Shown piece after piece: positions 1-5,077 of a stretch of DNA of 5,086 nucleotides (position 1 is the first letter of the stretch; each line of letters begins with the position of its first letter). Under the pieces are notes generated by a model that was given only the letters and a program-made list of their open reading frames with translations, had not been told where the DNA came from and ran no database searches. Origin of the DNA: Halanaerobium sp. (GTDB lineage Bacteria > Bacillota > Halanaerobiia > Halanaerobiales > Halanaerobiaceae); NCBI GenBank assembly GCA_003070825.1, contig QBLP01000153.1:1-5086 (forward strand), read 5' to 3'. The position numbers were made by a program, and so were the translations under genes.

Positions 1-66
1 ATCTCTAATAGTTCCTCCGGCAACTGCAGTCGTTATTCCAAAAACAGCAATTCCATAATAATCCAT
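1..66 (-). repeat. Direct repeat copy A (in the TRIC gene start)
   Basis: This 66-base stretch matches 1568-1633 in the same orientation at 64 of 66 positions. The differences are at 31 (c versus g at 1598) and 52 (t versus a at 1619). Both fall in third codon positions and are synonymous (a Thr and a Gly codon). Similarity stops abruptly just beyond base 67. It may continue to the left of the window, which cannot be seen. Confidence 0.95.
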
Positions 67-147
67 CTCCTTTTCTATAGCACGCAGAGCTCCTGACATT
101 GCAAAAGCTATAGTTCCTATAATGTCAACAATTGATATAAATTCCAT
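1..147 (-). CDS. TRIC/UPF0126 family membrane channel protein, N-terminal 49 codons (runs off the window)
   Basis: The protein begins MEFISIVDIIGTIAFAMSGA and ends at the window edge in GGTIRD. This family (YadS/YicG-like, related to trimeric intracellular cation channels) has about 200 residues and two repeats of three membrane helices, so about a quarter is visible. A first helix spans roughly residues 4-22. The GxxTAVAGGTIRD stretch at about residues 37-49 is the family's glycine-rich signature after helix 2. The ATG is well supported: a strong AAGGAGGG lies about 6 bases upstream, and a sigma-A promoter lies further up. The gene therefore has its own transcript, separate from the remnants upstream. 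Family members are thought to conduct monovalent cations across the inner membrane; the physiological role in bacteria is unsettled. The first 66 window bases recur almost exactly at 1568-1633. Family assignment is firm; exact function is not. Confidence 0.85.
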   Translation of the reverse strand, partial: MEFISIVDIIGTIAFAMSGALRAIEKEMDYYGIAVFGITTAVAGGTIRD

Positions 148-151
148 TTCT

Positions 152-160
152 GCCCTCCTT
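152..160 (-). promoter_or_regulatory. Ribosome binding site of the TRIC gene
   Basis: The minus strand reads AAGGAGGGCAG shortly before the ATG at 147. This is a near-perfect Shine-Dalgarno sequence and fixes the start codon. Confidence 0.85.
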
Positions 161-202
161 TACAATAAAATCAATCTCAAGTAATTTTTAAATTTAATGA
201 GT

Positions 203-231
203 AGTATAAATCATATATACTATTAATGCAA
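203..231 (-). promoter_or_regulatory. Sigma-A type promoter for the TRIC gene
   Basis: On the minus strand, TTGCAT (226-231) and TATACT (203-208) are separated by exactly 17 bases. Each hexamer is one or two bases from consensus. Transcription would start near 196, giving a leader of about 50 bases before the ATG at 147. The promoter sits downstream of the trxB terminator, so the TRIC gene is probably an independent unit. I saw no obvious operator or riboswitch in the short leader. Confidence 0.7.
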
Positions 232-333
232 TTAATCATTTTTTGAAGTAATGCACAAGTTGTTTAAATTTAATACTTTTTTAAAACAAAAAAAGAATCC
301 TTCTTTAAGTGGTTGAATATATTTAGCGACGAA

Positions 334-366
334 AATAAAAAAAACCACCAGACAATATGCCTGGCA
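334..366 (-). terminator. Rho-independent terminator downstream of the trxB remnant
   Basis: On the minus strand CCAGG and TCTGG form a stem around a seven-base loop, extended outward by G-U pairs. The stem is followed by a T-rich run (TGGTTTTTTTTATTTT). It lies about 50 bases after the trxB stop and closes the minus-strand transcript coming from the remnant genes. The core stem is short (four Watson-Crick pairs plus wobbles), so strength is uncertain. Confidence 0.65.
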
Positions 367-414
367 TTTGATTGCTTTATTTCTATATTCTACTTCATTT
401 CAATCATTTTCTTA

Positions 415-1146
415 TTAACTTAAATATTCATTGGCTCTCAGGGCAGCCTTAGCACCTTCTGCAGCAGAAATAATAATCTGTTTGTCTTTAATATCTGTTA
501 CATCTCCGGCAGCAAAAATCCCTTCAATGCTTGTCTGATTATTTTGATCAATAATAATCTCATTAACCTGATTAATTTTAAGATCTTCACAAATAAAACC
601 TGTATTGGGGATTAAACCAATTTCAATAAAAATTGCTTTAACATTAAGCTCGCGTTCTTTACCTGTGTTTAAATTTTTAATTCTTATAGATTCAACTTTT
701 TGCTCACCTTTAATCTCAGTTGTCTGATATGATTTACAGACTTCAATTTTATCTGAGTCATTTACCTTATCCTGCAGACTTTTGTCACCTGATAGCTGTT
801 CTCCTCTAATTATCAAATAAACTTCAGTCGCTATCTTTGCCATATCAAGCGCTGCTTCCAGTCCAGAATTACCTCCGCCAACTACAGCAACCGGCTGATT
901 TTCATAAATATAACCATCACAGGTGGCACAGTAACTAACACCCTTATCTTTTAGCTGATGTTCTCCTGAAATTCCAAGCTGCCTCTTTTTAGTTCCAGCA
1001 GCTATTAAAACAGCTCTAGTCTTAATTTCTTTTTCACTTTTTGTAAGCAGAATATGCCCTTCTTCCTGAGGGTTAATATCTGTAATTTCCTCTCCAAAAA
1101 GTGTGTAAATCTTATAGTTCCTAAGATGTTTTAAAAAATCCTGCAT
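415..1146 (-). pseudogene. trxB: Thioredoxin reductase / AhpF-like flavoprotein, N-terminally truncated
   Basis: Complete enzymes of this family move electrons from NAD(P)H through FAD to a CxxC pair and on to a thioredoxin- or glutaredoxin-like partner in the cytoplasm. The 243 residues seen include the FAD-side AAGTKKR turn (49-55), the redox-active CATC in SYCATCDG (73-76), the NAD(P)H-binding GGGNSG (90-95) and the C-terminal FAD motif FAAGDVTDIKDKQIIIS (from 211). The IEIGLIPNT and KQIII wording resembles AhpF and its clostridial relatives more than classical TrxB. Family members have about 305 residues; the missing 60-70 carry the first GxGxxG dinucleotide-binding loop, without which FAD binding should fail. 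The reading frame stays open for several codons upstream (…TPDLMQDF), matching the family's usual PDLMQ segment, so the ATG is internal and not a true start. Immediately upstream is a truncated glutaredoxin, its likely natural partner. An alternative is an expressed but FAD-less fragment. Confidence 0.85.
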
Positions 1147-1325
1147 TAGATCTGGTGTGGTATGGTTTTTTTGCCGCTCCGCTCCACCATCTCCTGCTGC
1201 AGCTCTTCATTATCTGTAATATCATAATCAGTATAATCAAGCCCCAGACTTTTTAACATTGCCTTTGCTCTTCTACAGTAAGGGCACCAGCTTTTGGTAT
1301 AGATTTCGATCTTTGGCTTATTCAT
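1146..1325 (-). pseudogene. Glutaredoxin, C-terminally truncated
   Basis: The 59-codon frame reads KIEIYTKSWCPYCRRAKAML from residue 5. This is a textbook glutaredoxin start with the CPYC redox pair at 14-17, followed by the ITDNEE and EMVERSG segments. It ends at KKTIPHQI and a stop. In the family the conserved TIP/TVP is followed by QIFI and a GG(C/Y)DD helix, so roughly the last 20-25 residues are absent, including glutathione-site and strand-4 elements. The break coincides with entry into trxB sequence, and the stop overlaps the trxB ATG as TAATG. The start ATG has AAAGGA 9 bases upstream. Before the break it probably formed a glutaredoxin plus AhpF-like reductase pair, as known in clostridia (Clostridium pasteurianum Cp9/Cp34). 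A short stable product is possible but unlikely to be functional. Confidence 0.8.
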
Positions 1326-1404
1326 CAGATCAAATCCTTTCTTTGTTTGATATCAGAATCAATAATATCTTTAATAGTTGTCTTCCCAAGTTAAGCCATA
1401 GAAA

Positions 1405-1545
1405 TCAAATAACTAATTTAATAGAATTACCGGCTGAATCTTCTGTAAATATGTCATTATCTTTTTCAATAACTTTATAGCCCATCTTTTTTAAGTTTTC
1501 TACACTTTCATTCCTCATTTTCTGATCAGGAAAACTTAATGTCCG
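1405..1545 (-). pseudogene. C-terminal fragment, probably of a VOC/glyoxalase-fold protein
   Basis: An open frame reading LSFPDQKM, then ESVENLKKMGYKVIEK, then DIFTEDSAGNSIKLVI ends at TGA (1405-1407). The layout (a helix with LKKMGY, a strand, then a DxxGNxIxL turn) matches the last βαβββ unit of vicinal-oxygen-chelate proteins, where the wording is usually DPDGNxIEL. Here Lys stands where the metal-ligand Glu is normally found. Only about 45 residues remain of a usual 120-140, and the upstream part gives way to TRIC sequence near 1540. The first in-frame ATG (1518) has no good ribosome binding site. One base out of frame after the stop, the tail DFYGLTWEDNY followed by TAA reads like a natural protein end, so the TGA may result from one extra T. 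The family call is moderate because the piece is short. Confidence 0.5.
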
Positions 1546-2308
1546 GTAAATCCTTATTAATTAAAACATCTCTAATAGTTCCTCCGGCAACTGCAGTGGT
1601 TATTCCAAAAACAGCAATACCATAATAATCCATCGTTGATTCCAAAACTAGATTACGATGGAGAGGTATCTCTGTGTATCCTAAAATCTCACTCAGTTTT
1701 TCCCGATGAGGTGCCATAACCTTTTCAACCTCACTCTTTACTTCTTCATCTTCTTTTATATTTTCCTCAACAGTAAGAAGCTGATGCTTAAAATCTACCA
1801 CCTTCTTATTTTCTACTTCCAGATCAAGCCTGCCTACAAATGAACCATGACAGCCTGACTGAATAATAATTGTGTCATTAACAACAGCTGGTTTATGGAC
1901 TCTATTATGTATATGTCCACTTAAAAGTACATCAATTCCGTCCACCTCTTCTGCCAATTTGATCTCCTGAGGAAAACCAAGATGTGATAAAACTACTATC
2001 ACATCAACATCTTTTTCTTTCAGTTCCTCAATATAAGTAGGAAGTTCTTCATTACCAAGAGTCAAATATATCCCTTCACTAAACCAGTCAGGCATTACTT
2101 TATCAATAATAGTAGCTGCAATCCCAATAACTCCCACTTTCAGATTTCCATATTCTTTTACTAAATAGGGGTCAAATAATAACTCATCACTTTTCTCATC
2201 ATAGATATTAATCGCCAACATTGGATAATTAAGTTCTTCTGTAATTTCCAAAAAATTTTCTGGACCATAACCAAATTCCCAATGAGCAGTCATACCTTCA
2301 AATCCCAT
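1526..2308 (-). pseudogene. 5'-nucleotidase-type metallophosphatase remnant fused in frame to a TRIC/UPF0126 fragment
   Basis: Residues 1-225 are the middle of a calcineurin-like metallophosphatase of the 5'-nucleotidase (UshA/SoxB-like) family, which dephosphorylates nucleotides. Visible are TAHWEFGYGP (7-16, the NHE/AHWEF metal-site region), VVLSHLG (105-111), SGHIHN (130-135) and QSGCHG (150-155). The first metal site (DxH near the N-terminus, then DGGDT) is not in this frame. At residue 226 the protein switches without a break to 35 residues in which MDYYGIAVFG and AVAGGTIRD match the TRIC gene at the window's left end, then stops after DIKFS. The whole C-terminal nucleotidase domain (about 200-250 residues) is missing. 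No Shine-Dalgarno precedes the ATG; the true start lay further upstream at 2465. Lost catalytic residues, the missing domain and the absent start signal all indicate a dead gene rather than a new bifunctional protein. Confidence 0.8.
1568..1633 (-). repeat. Direct repeat copy B (TRIC gene fragment inside the nucleotidase fusion)
   Basis: This is the partner of bases 1-66. It encodes the same 22 residues from MDYYG to TIRD with two silent changes. The TRIC-like reading continues past the repeat as VLINKDLP before giving way to the VOC-like fragment. Upstream, the sequence leaves TRIC homology at the ATGGAT where the nucleotidase begins. Confidence 0.95.
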
Positions 2309-2465
2309 TTTCTTCAGATTTAATTTTTTTAATCAGGGTCTTGATTCGAGCATAACCACCAGCTTTTCGATATTCTGCCTGCTCACCATTTCAAAATAAT
2401 TCTGGATGGCTTTCTAAATAAGAGTGTGTATCATTAACCTGCAGTAGAGTAAAATTTTGAGTCAT
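2305..2465 (-). pseudogene. 5' end of the 5'-nucleotidase pseudogene, with in-frame TGA
   Basis: From the ATG at 2465 the frame reads MTQNFTLLQVNDTHSYLE. This contains the NDTH form of the DxH metal motif expected at the start of a 5'-nucleotidase family metallophosphatase. After HPELF comes TGA (2391-2393), then the frame resumes as NGEQAEYRKAGGYARIKTLI, typical of the same family. After KSEENG it runs into a second TGA, and homology continues one frame over as MGFEGMTAHWEF. In relatives about 30-40 residues carrying the DGGDTFHGT metal-ligand motif separate these two pieces; they are gone. The start is well supported by GGAGGT 7 bases upstream. This segment and the 1526-2308 frame are two parts of one broken gene. 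Confidence 0.8.
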
Positions 2466-2472
2466 TAAAATT

Positions 2473-2478
2473 ACCTCC
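2473..2478 (-). promoter_or_regulatory. Ribosome binding site of the original nucleotidase start
   Basis: GGAGGT lies 7 bases before the ATG at 2465, in a clean A/T leader. It identifies 2465, and not 2308, as the ancestral start of the nucleotidase gene. Confidence 0.75.
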
Positions 2479-2502
2479 AATTATTTCCTCTTTTAAAATA
2501 AT

Positions 2503-2715
2503 TTAATTTATTGAGGCAGAAGTTGGACTTCTAAATAAAGGCATCAAACCCATTGATACTTGGGCCACTCCAAAACCAGCTATTCCGTGAACTAAAGTCC
2601 CCAGTGTAATTACCAGAAAAGTTAATGAAGTTTCAACTAAATTAAAAATAAGAACCACCACCATTAATTTTTCAAAATCATCAGCTTGATATTTATTGTA
2701 GATAATAAGTATCAT
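2503..2715 (-). pseudogene. TSUP (TauE/SafE) family permease, N-terminal fragment
   Basis: Residues 31-68 read LTFLVITLGTLVHGIAGFGV then AQVSMGLMPLFRSPTSASI, the first helix and glycine-rich loop (GxxGFG) of a TauE/SafE-type anion exporter. Full proteins have about 250 residues and seven to eight helices; here the frame stops right after SASIN. About 200 residues are absent and the next 37 bases lead directly into the nucleotidase start. The first 17 residues (through ADDFEKL) do not look like this family, and the ATG at 2715 has no ribosome binding site. The real start may be the ATG at codon 18, or another junction may lie here. The gene follows the DUF3147 gene by 51 bases and probably shared its transcript. 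A fragment this short cannot be a transporter. Confidence 0.65.
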
Positions 2716-2766
2716 AATTTATGTTAAATTTTTTACTAATACAATTTCACTACTTCATCTAATATA

Positions 2767-3117
2767 CTAAACATTTACCCCAAATTTATGAAGTATAAAT
2801 ACCATTCCAAAATATACAGCAATCATAATTACTGTTGAAATAGCTAATGAAAGATAAAAATTTAGTTCAGTCTTTAATAATAACGGCAGGACTATAAAAA
2901 ACGATAATGAGGGGATAACCATCCAGAAAACATTTCTTGATAACTGAGCTACCTGAGTTTTACTCTCAGTATCTATATAAAGCCAGATGATTCCCAGATA
3001 AGAAACCAGGGGAAGCGAAGCTAAAATTGCTCCCAAAAGTGAACTTCTTTTAGAAACTTCTGACACAGCTACAATTATAACTGCTGAAATTATAGTTTTA
3101 AAGATTAAATAAGCCAT
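2767..3117 (-). CDS. DUF3147 (GlpM-like) small membrane protein
   Basis: This 116-residue protein has four hydrophobic segments at about 2-18, 27-47, 65-81 and 86-110. Conserved features of the family are the basic KRSSLLGAILASLPL turn after helix 1 (about 23-37), the IWLYIDT end of helix 2 and the NVFWMVIPSL start of helix 3. The length matches the family (about 110-120), so the gene looks complete. The ATG is preceded by GGGGGAG about 6 bases upstream. The protein should sit in the cytoplasmic membrane; no biochemical function is established, and the E. coli relative GlpM is only loosely tied to glycerol metabolism. It follows fabI by 82 bases with no convincing terminator between, so co-transcription is possible. 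The family call is good; the role is unknown. Confidence 0.8.
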   Translation of the reverse strand: MAYLIFKTIISAVIIVAVSEVSKRSSLLGAILASLPLVSYLGIIWLYIDTESKTQVAQLSRNVFWMVIPSLSFFIVLPLLLKTELNFYLSLAISTVIMIAVYFGMVFILHKFGVNV

Positions 3118-3199
3118 CAGTATCTCCCCCTCATTTCTATTTTAATTTAGCTTCTTTTGAAACTTTCTTTAAGTGAATATTTTTTTTATATTAAAAATA

Positions 3200-3976
3200 C
3201 TATCCCTGGGTATGATAACCACCATCTACATGAAGAATCTCTCCGGTTACCATGCTGGACAGATCACTGAGCAGATAAAGGGCACTTGCTGCAACTTCTT
3301 TCTGCTCAACTAATCTTCCCATAGGAGATTTATCTTTGAAATTTTTCATTAAAGCTCTAAAATCAGAAATACCGCTGGCAGCTCTGGTTAAAATTGGCCC
3401 TGGTGAAAGGGCATTAACTCTAATATTGTCCCGACCTAGATCTGCAGCCAGGTATTTAACTGAAGATTCCAGTGCAGCCTTGGCAACTCCCATAACATTA
3501 TAATTAGGAATCACCTTTTCTCCTCCATAATAGGTCAGGGTAACTGCTGCTCCTCCTTTTTCTTTCATAAAAGGATAAGCCAGCTGAAGAGCTTTAACAT
3601 AAGAGTAAACACTTATTTCCATACTGCGCAGAAAACTACTGCGATCAGTATCCATATATTTCCCTTTTAAATCCTTTTTGTTAGGACCACCGGCAATTGC
3701 GTGGACTATAAAATCTATTTGACCTCCAAAGTCTTCTCCAATCTTTTTAAAAACTTCTTCGAATTCCTGGTCATCTGTGATATCTAAACTGTGATAGCTT
3801 TTGGCTCCAATTTCTTTAAATAAAGGAATAACCTTTTCTCCAATTTTTTCATTCTGATAGGTAAAAATAAGTTCTGCTCCCTCTGACTTTAATCTCTCTG
3901 CAGTCTCCCAGGCGATAGATTTATTATTTGCTACCCCCATAATTATTCCTTTTTTTCCTGACATTAATCCAGCCAT
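3200..3976 (-). CDS. fabI: Enoyl-[acyl-carrier-protein] reductase FabI
   Basis: FabI performs the last step of each type II fatty-acid elongation cycle, reducing trans-2-enoyl-ACP with NAD(P)H in the cytoplasm as a tetramer. The 258 residues show the FabI form of the Rossmann loop (GVANNKSIAW, 14-23) and LDITDD (64-69). HAIAGG (92-97) is followed by the diagnostic TLTYYGGEKVIPNYNVMG stretch. Tyr149, Tyr159 and Lys166 correspond to E. coli Tyr146, Tyr156 and Lys163. RVNALSPGPILTRAASGI (186-203) and VTGEILHVDGG end the fold. Length matches the family (about 255-262). The chosen start is the ATG at 3976 because GGGAGGT lies 7 bases upstream; a longer frame from TTG at 3994 would translate that ribosome binding site itself and is rejected. 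The MDR oxidoreductase lies 162 bases upstream, and an inverted repeat in that gap may control expression. The enzyme appears fully intact. Confidence 0.95.
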   Translation of the reverse strand: MAGLMSGKKGIIMGVANNKSIAWETAERLKSEGAELIFTYQNEKIGEKVIPLFKEIGAKSYHSLDITDDQEFEEVFKKIGEDFGGQIDFIVHAIAGGPNKKDLKGKYMDTDRSSFLRSMEISVYSYVKALQLAYPFMKEKGGAAVTLTYYGGEKVIPNYNVMGVAKAALESSVKYLAADLGRDNIRVNALSPGPILTRAASGISDFRALMKNFKDKSPMGRLVEQKEVAASALYLLSDLSSMVTGEILHVDGGYHTQG

Positions 3977-3983
3977 GATAATT

Positions 3984-3990
3984 ACCTCCC
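3984..3990 (-). promoter_or_regulatory. Ribosome binding site deciding the fabI start
   Basis: GGGAGGT sits 7 bases before the ATG at 3976. It rules out the upstream in-frame TTG at 3994 as the start. Confidence 0.85.
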
Positions 3991-4007
3991 GCAATAAATT
4001 AATTTGG

Positions 4008-4077
4008 TTTTAGATGAAATTAATAATTCTTTTTAAGTTAAATAATTTATTTTATATTTACTATAATTCATCTAAAA
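4008..4077. promoter_or_regulatory. Long-spaced inverted repeat in the fabI upstream region, with a possible weak promoter
   Basis: TTTTAGATGAA (4008-4018) is matched perfectly by its reverse complement TTCATCTAAAA (4067-4077) across a 48-base, almost pure A/T spacer. The spacer contains a smaller palindrome, AAATAATTTATTT, at 4040-4052. A weak minus-strand promoter can be drawn with TTTAGA (4071-4076) and TAAAAT (4049-4054), spaced 16, so one arm would overlap the -35 and the other would lie just downstream of the start. That arrangement would suit a pair of operator half-sites. It does not match the FapR or FabT operators as I know them. In such A/T-rich DNA part of this could be chance. 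Confidence 0.35.
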
Positions 4078-4138
4078 AAGAGGTATTCCTTCAATTTCAT
4101 TAAATCTAAGATAATAATTTTCCTGACCACTTACTAAG

Positions 4139-5077
4139 TTATTGATCAATTTTTATAACAATTTTCCCTCTAGCATGATGGGTTTCACTGAGCTCATGAG
4201 CGTCTTTCAAGCCCTGGGCTGTAAACGGAAATACTGTACCTACTACAGGCTTTAGGTTCTCCTTTTTCATCATTTCAGCCAGTGAGGCAAGTTCTTTCCC
4301 ATCCGGTATTAACCAGTGAAACTTAGCTTCAACACCAAGTTTTTCTGTTTTTTCCTGATCAGGCTCTTTAACAATCGAGACCAGCTTACCGCCCTTCTTG
4401 AGGACATCAAAACTTCTCTCCTGTACTTCTCCGCCAAGAGTATCAACAACTAGATCATAATCTTCTAACTCCTGAGAAAAATCATCTTTTGTATAATCAA
4501 TTACCTCATCAGCTCCCAGAGATTTTAAAAACTCTACATTTTTAGTGCTTGCAGTTGTTGCAACATAGGCTCCCAGATTTTTAGCAATTTGAATGGCAAA
4601 ATTACCAACCCCTCCGGCACCAGCATGAATCAATACTTTCTCACCTGAGTCCAAGTTCCCAACATCCACAAGAGTTTGATAAGCAGTTAAGCCTGCTAGG
4701 GGAACTGCAGCTGCCTCTTTGAAATTAATATTATCTGGAATCTTTGCAACGAGTTCCGCTTTTGCTGTAGTATATTCAGCATAAGTACCGCGATTTGTAA
4801 GCTCTGGTCTAACAAAAACTCGATCACCTTTTTGAAAAGCATCTACATTTTCTCCTACTTTTTCGATTATTCCAGCTGCATCCCAGCCTAAGACTATAGG
4901 AAATTCAAAGGGAAATTTTTCTTTAAGATAACCATATCTTAATTTCCAATCGATTGGATTAACAGCTGCCGCCTTGATTTCAATTAAAACTTCATCAGCC
5001 TCTGGTTCAGGTTTCGCTAATTCATTTTCTTTTAATTCTTCTTCATCTCCATAATGCTCAATAACTATTGCCTTCAT
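4139..5077 (-). CDS. Zinc-free MDR-family NAD(P)H-dependent oxidoreductase (quinone reductase-like)
   Basis: The 312-residue protein is a medium-chain dehydrogenase/reductase of the quinone oxidoreductase type (COG0604). Members use NAD(P)H to reduce quinones, enones or similar carbonyls in the cytoplasm. The GroES-like half carries KAAAVNPIDWKLRYG (35-49), the LGWDAAGIIEKVG turn (63-75) and GDRVFVR (84-90). It lacks the GHE and cysteine zinc ligands of true alcohol dehydrogenases. The Rossmann half starts after AVPLAGLTAYQ (124-134) and has the nucleotide loop AGAGGVGNFAIQIAK (152-166), then LGADEVIDY (188-196) and a HARGKIVIKI end typical of the family. The likely start is the ATG at 5077 (MKAIVIEHYG, a classic family opening). 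A GTG at 5086 is also in frame but lies at the window edge, and any ribosome binding site is outside. The 3' end is complete; no good terminator follows. The substrate cannot be told from sequence. Confidence 0.88.
   Translation of the reverse strand: MKAIVIEHYGDEEELKENELAKPEPEADEVLIEIKAAAVNPIDWKLRYGYLKEKFPFEFPIVLGWDAAGIIEKVGENVDAFQKGDRVFVRPELTNRGTYAEYTTAKAELVAKIPDNINFKEAAAVPLAGLTAYQTLVDVGNLDSGEKVLIHAGAGGVGNFAIQIAKNLGAYVATTASTKNVEFLKSLGADEVIDYTKDDFSQELEDYDLVVDTLGGEVQERSFDVLKKGGKLVSIVKEPDQEKTEKLGVEAKFHWLIPDGKELASLAEMMKKENLKPVVGTVFPFTAQGLKDAHELSETHHARGKIVIKIDQ

Larger units (their letters stand above)
148..414. other. Intergenic region between the trxB remnant and the TRIC gene
   Basis: This 267-base, very A/T-rich spacer contains no plausible gene. 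It holds a terminator (about 334-366), a weaker A/T hairpin with a T-run (about 281-306, arms AAAGAA and TTCTTT on the minus strand), the TRIC promoter (203-231) and its ribosome binding site. Nothing else stands out. Confidence 0.75.

Noticed and set aside
1259..1480. A 73-codon open frame on the plus strand.
   Set aside because: It lies antisense to the glutaredoxin and VOC-like remnants, has no ribosome binding site and no recognisable domain. The sense-strand CPYC glutaredoxin motif explains the coding signal.
1526..2308. A novel bifunctional metallophosphatase-channel fusion protein.
   Set aside because: The metallophosphatase lacks its first metal-binding motifs and its C-terminal domain, the channel part is only about 30 residues (at most one helix), and there is no translation start signal. 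It fits a decayed gene.
2391..2393. Alternative genetic code with TGA as Trp.
   Set aside because: Trp is encoded by TGG in the intact genes here, a second TGA in the same gene arises from a frameshift, and TGA appears to act as a stop at the end of other frames. One site in a clearly broken gene is not evidence of recoding.
2725..2766. A 12-codon frame (MFSILDEVVKLY) overlapping the DUF3147 stop.
   Set aside because: It is very short, has no ribosome binding site of its own and no known counterpart; chance is the better explanation.
3977..3994. A fabI start at TTG 3994, giving six extra residues.
   Set aside because: The extra codons consist of the ribosome binding site for the ATG at 3976, and FabI proteins do not carry this extension.
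4080..4138. A terminator for the MDR oxidoreductase gene at the AAGGAATACCTCTTTTTT stretch, and an ACTTAGTAAGT palindrome next to the stop codon.
   Set aside because: The possible stem has only about three contiguous pairs, and the palindrome lacks a T-run. Neither supports a rho-independent terminator.
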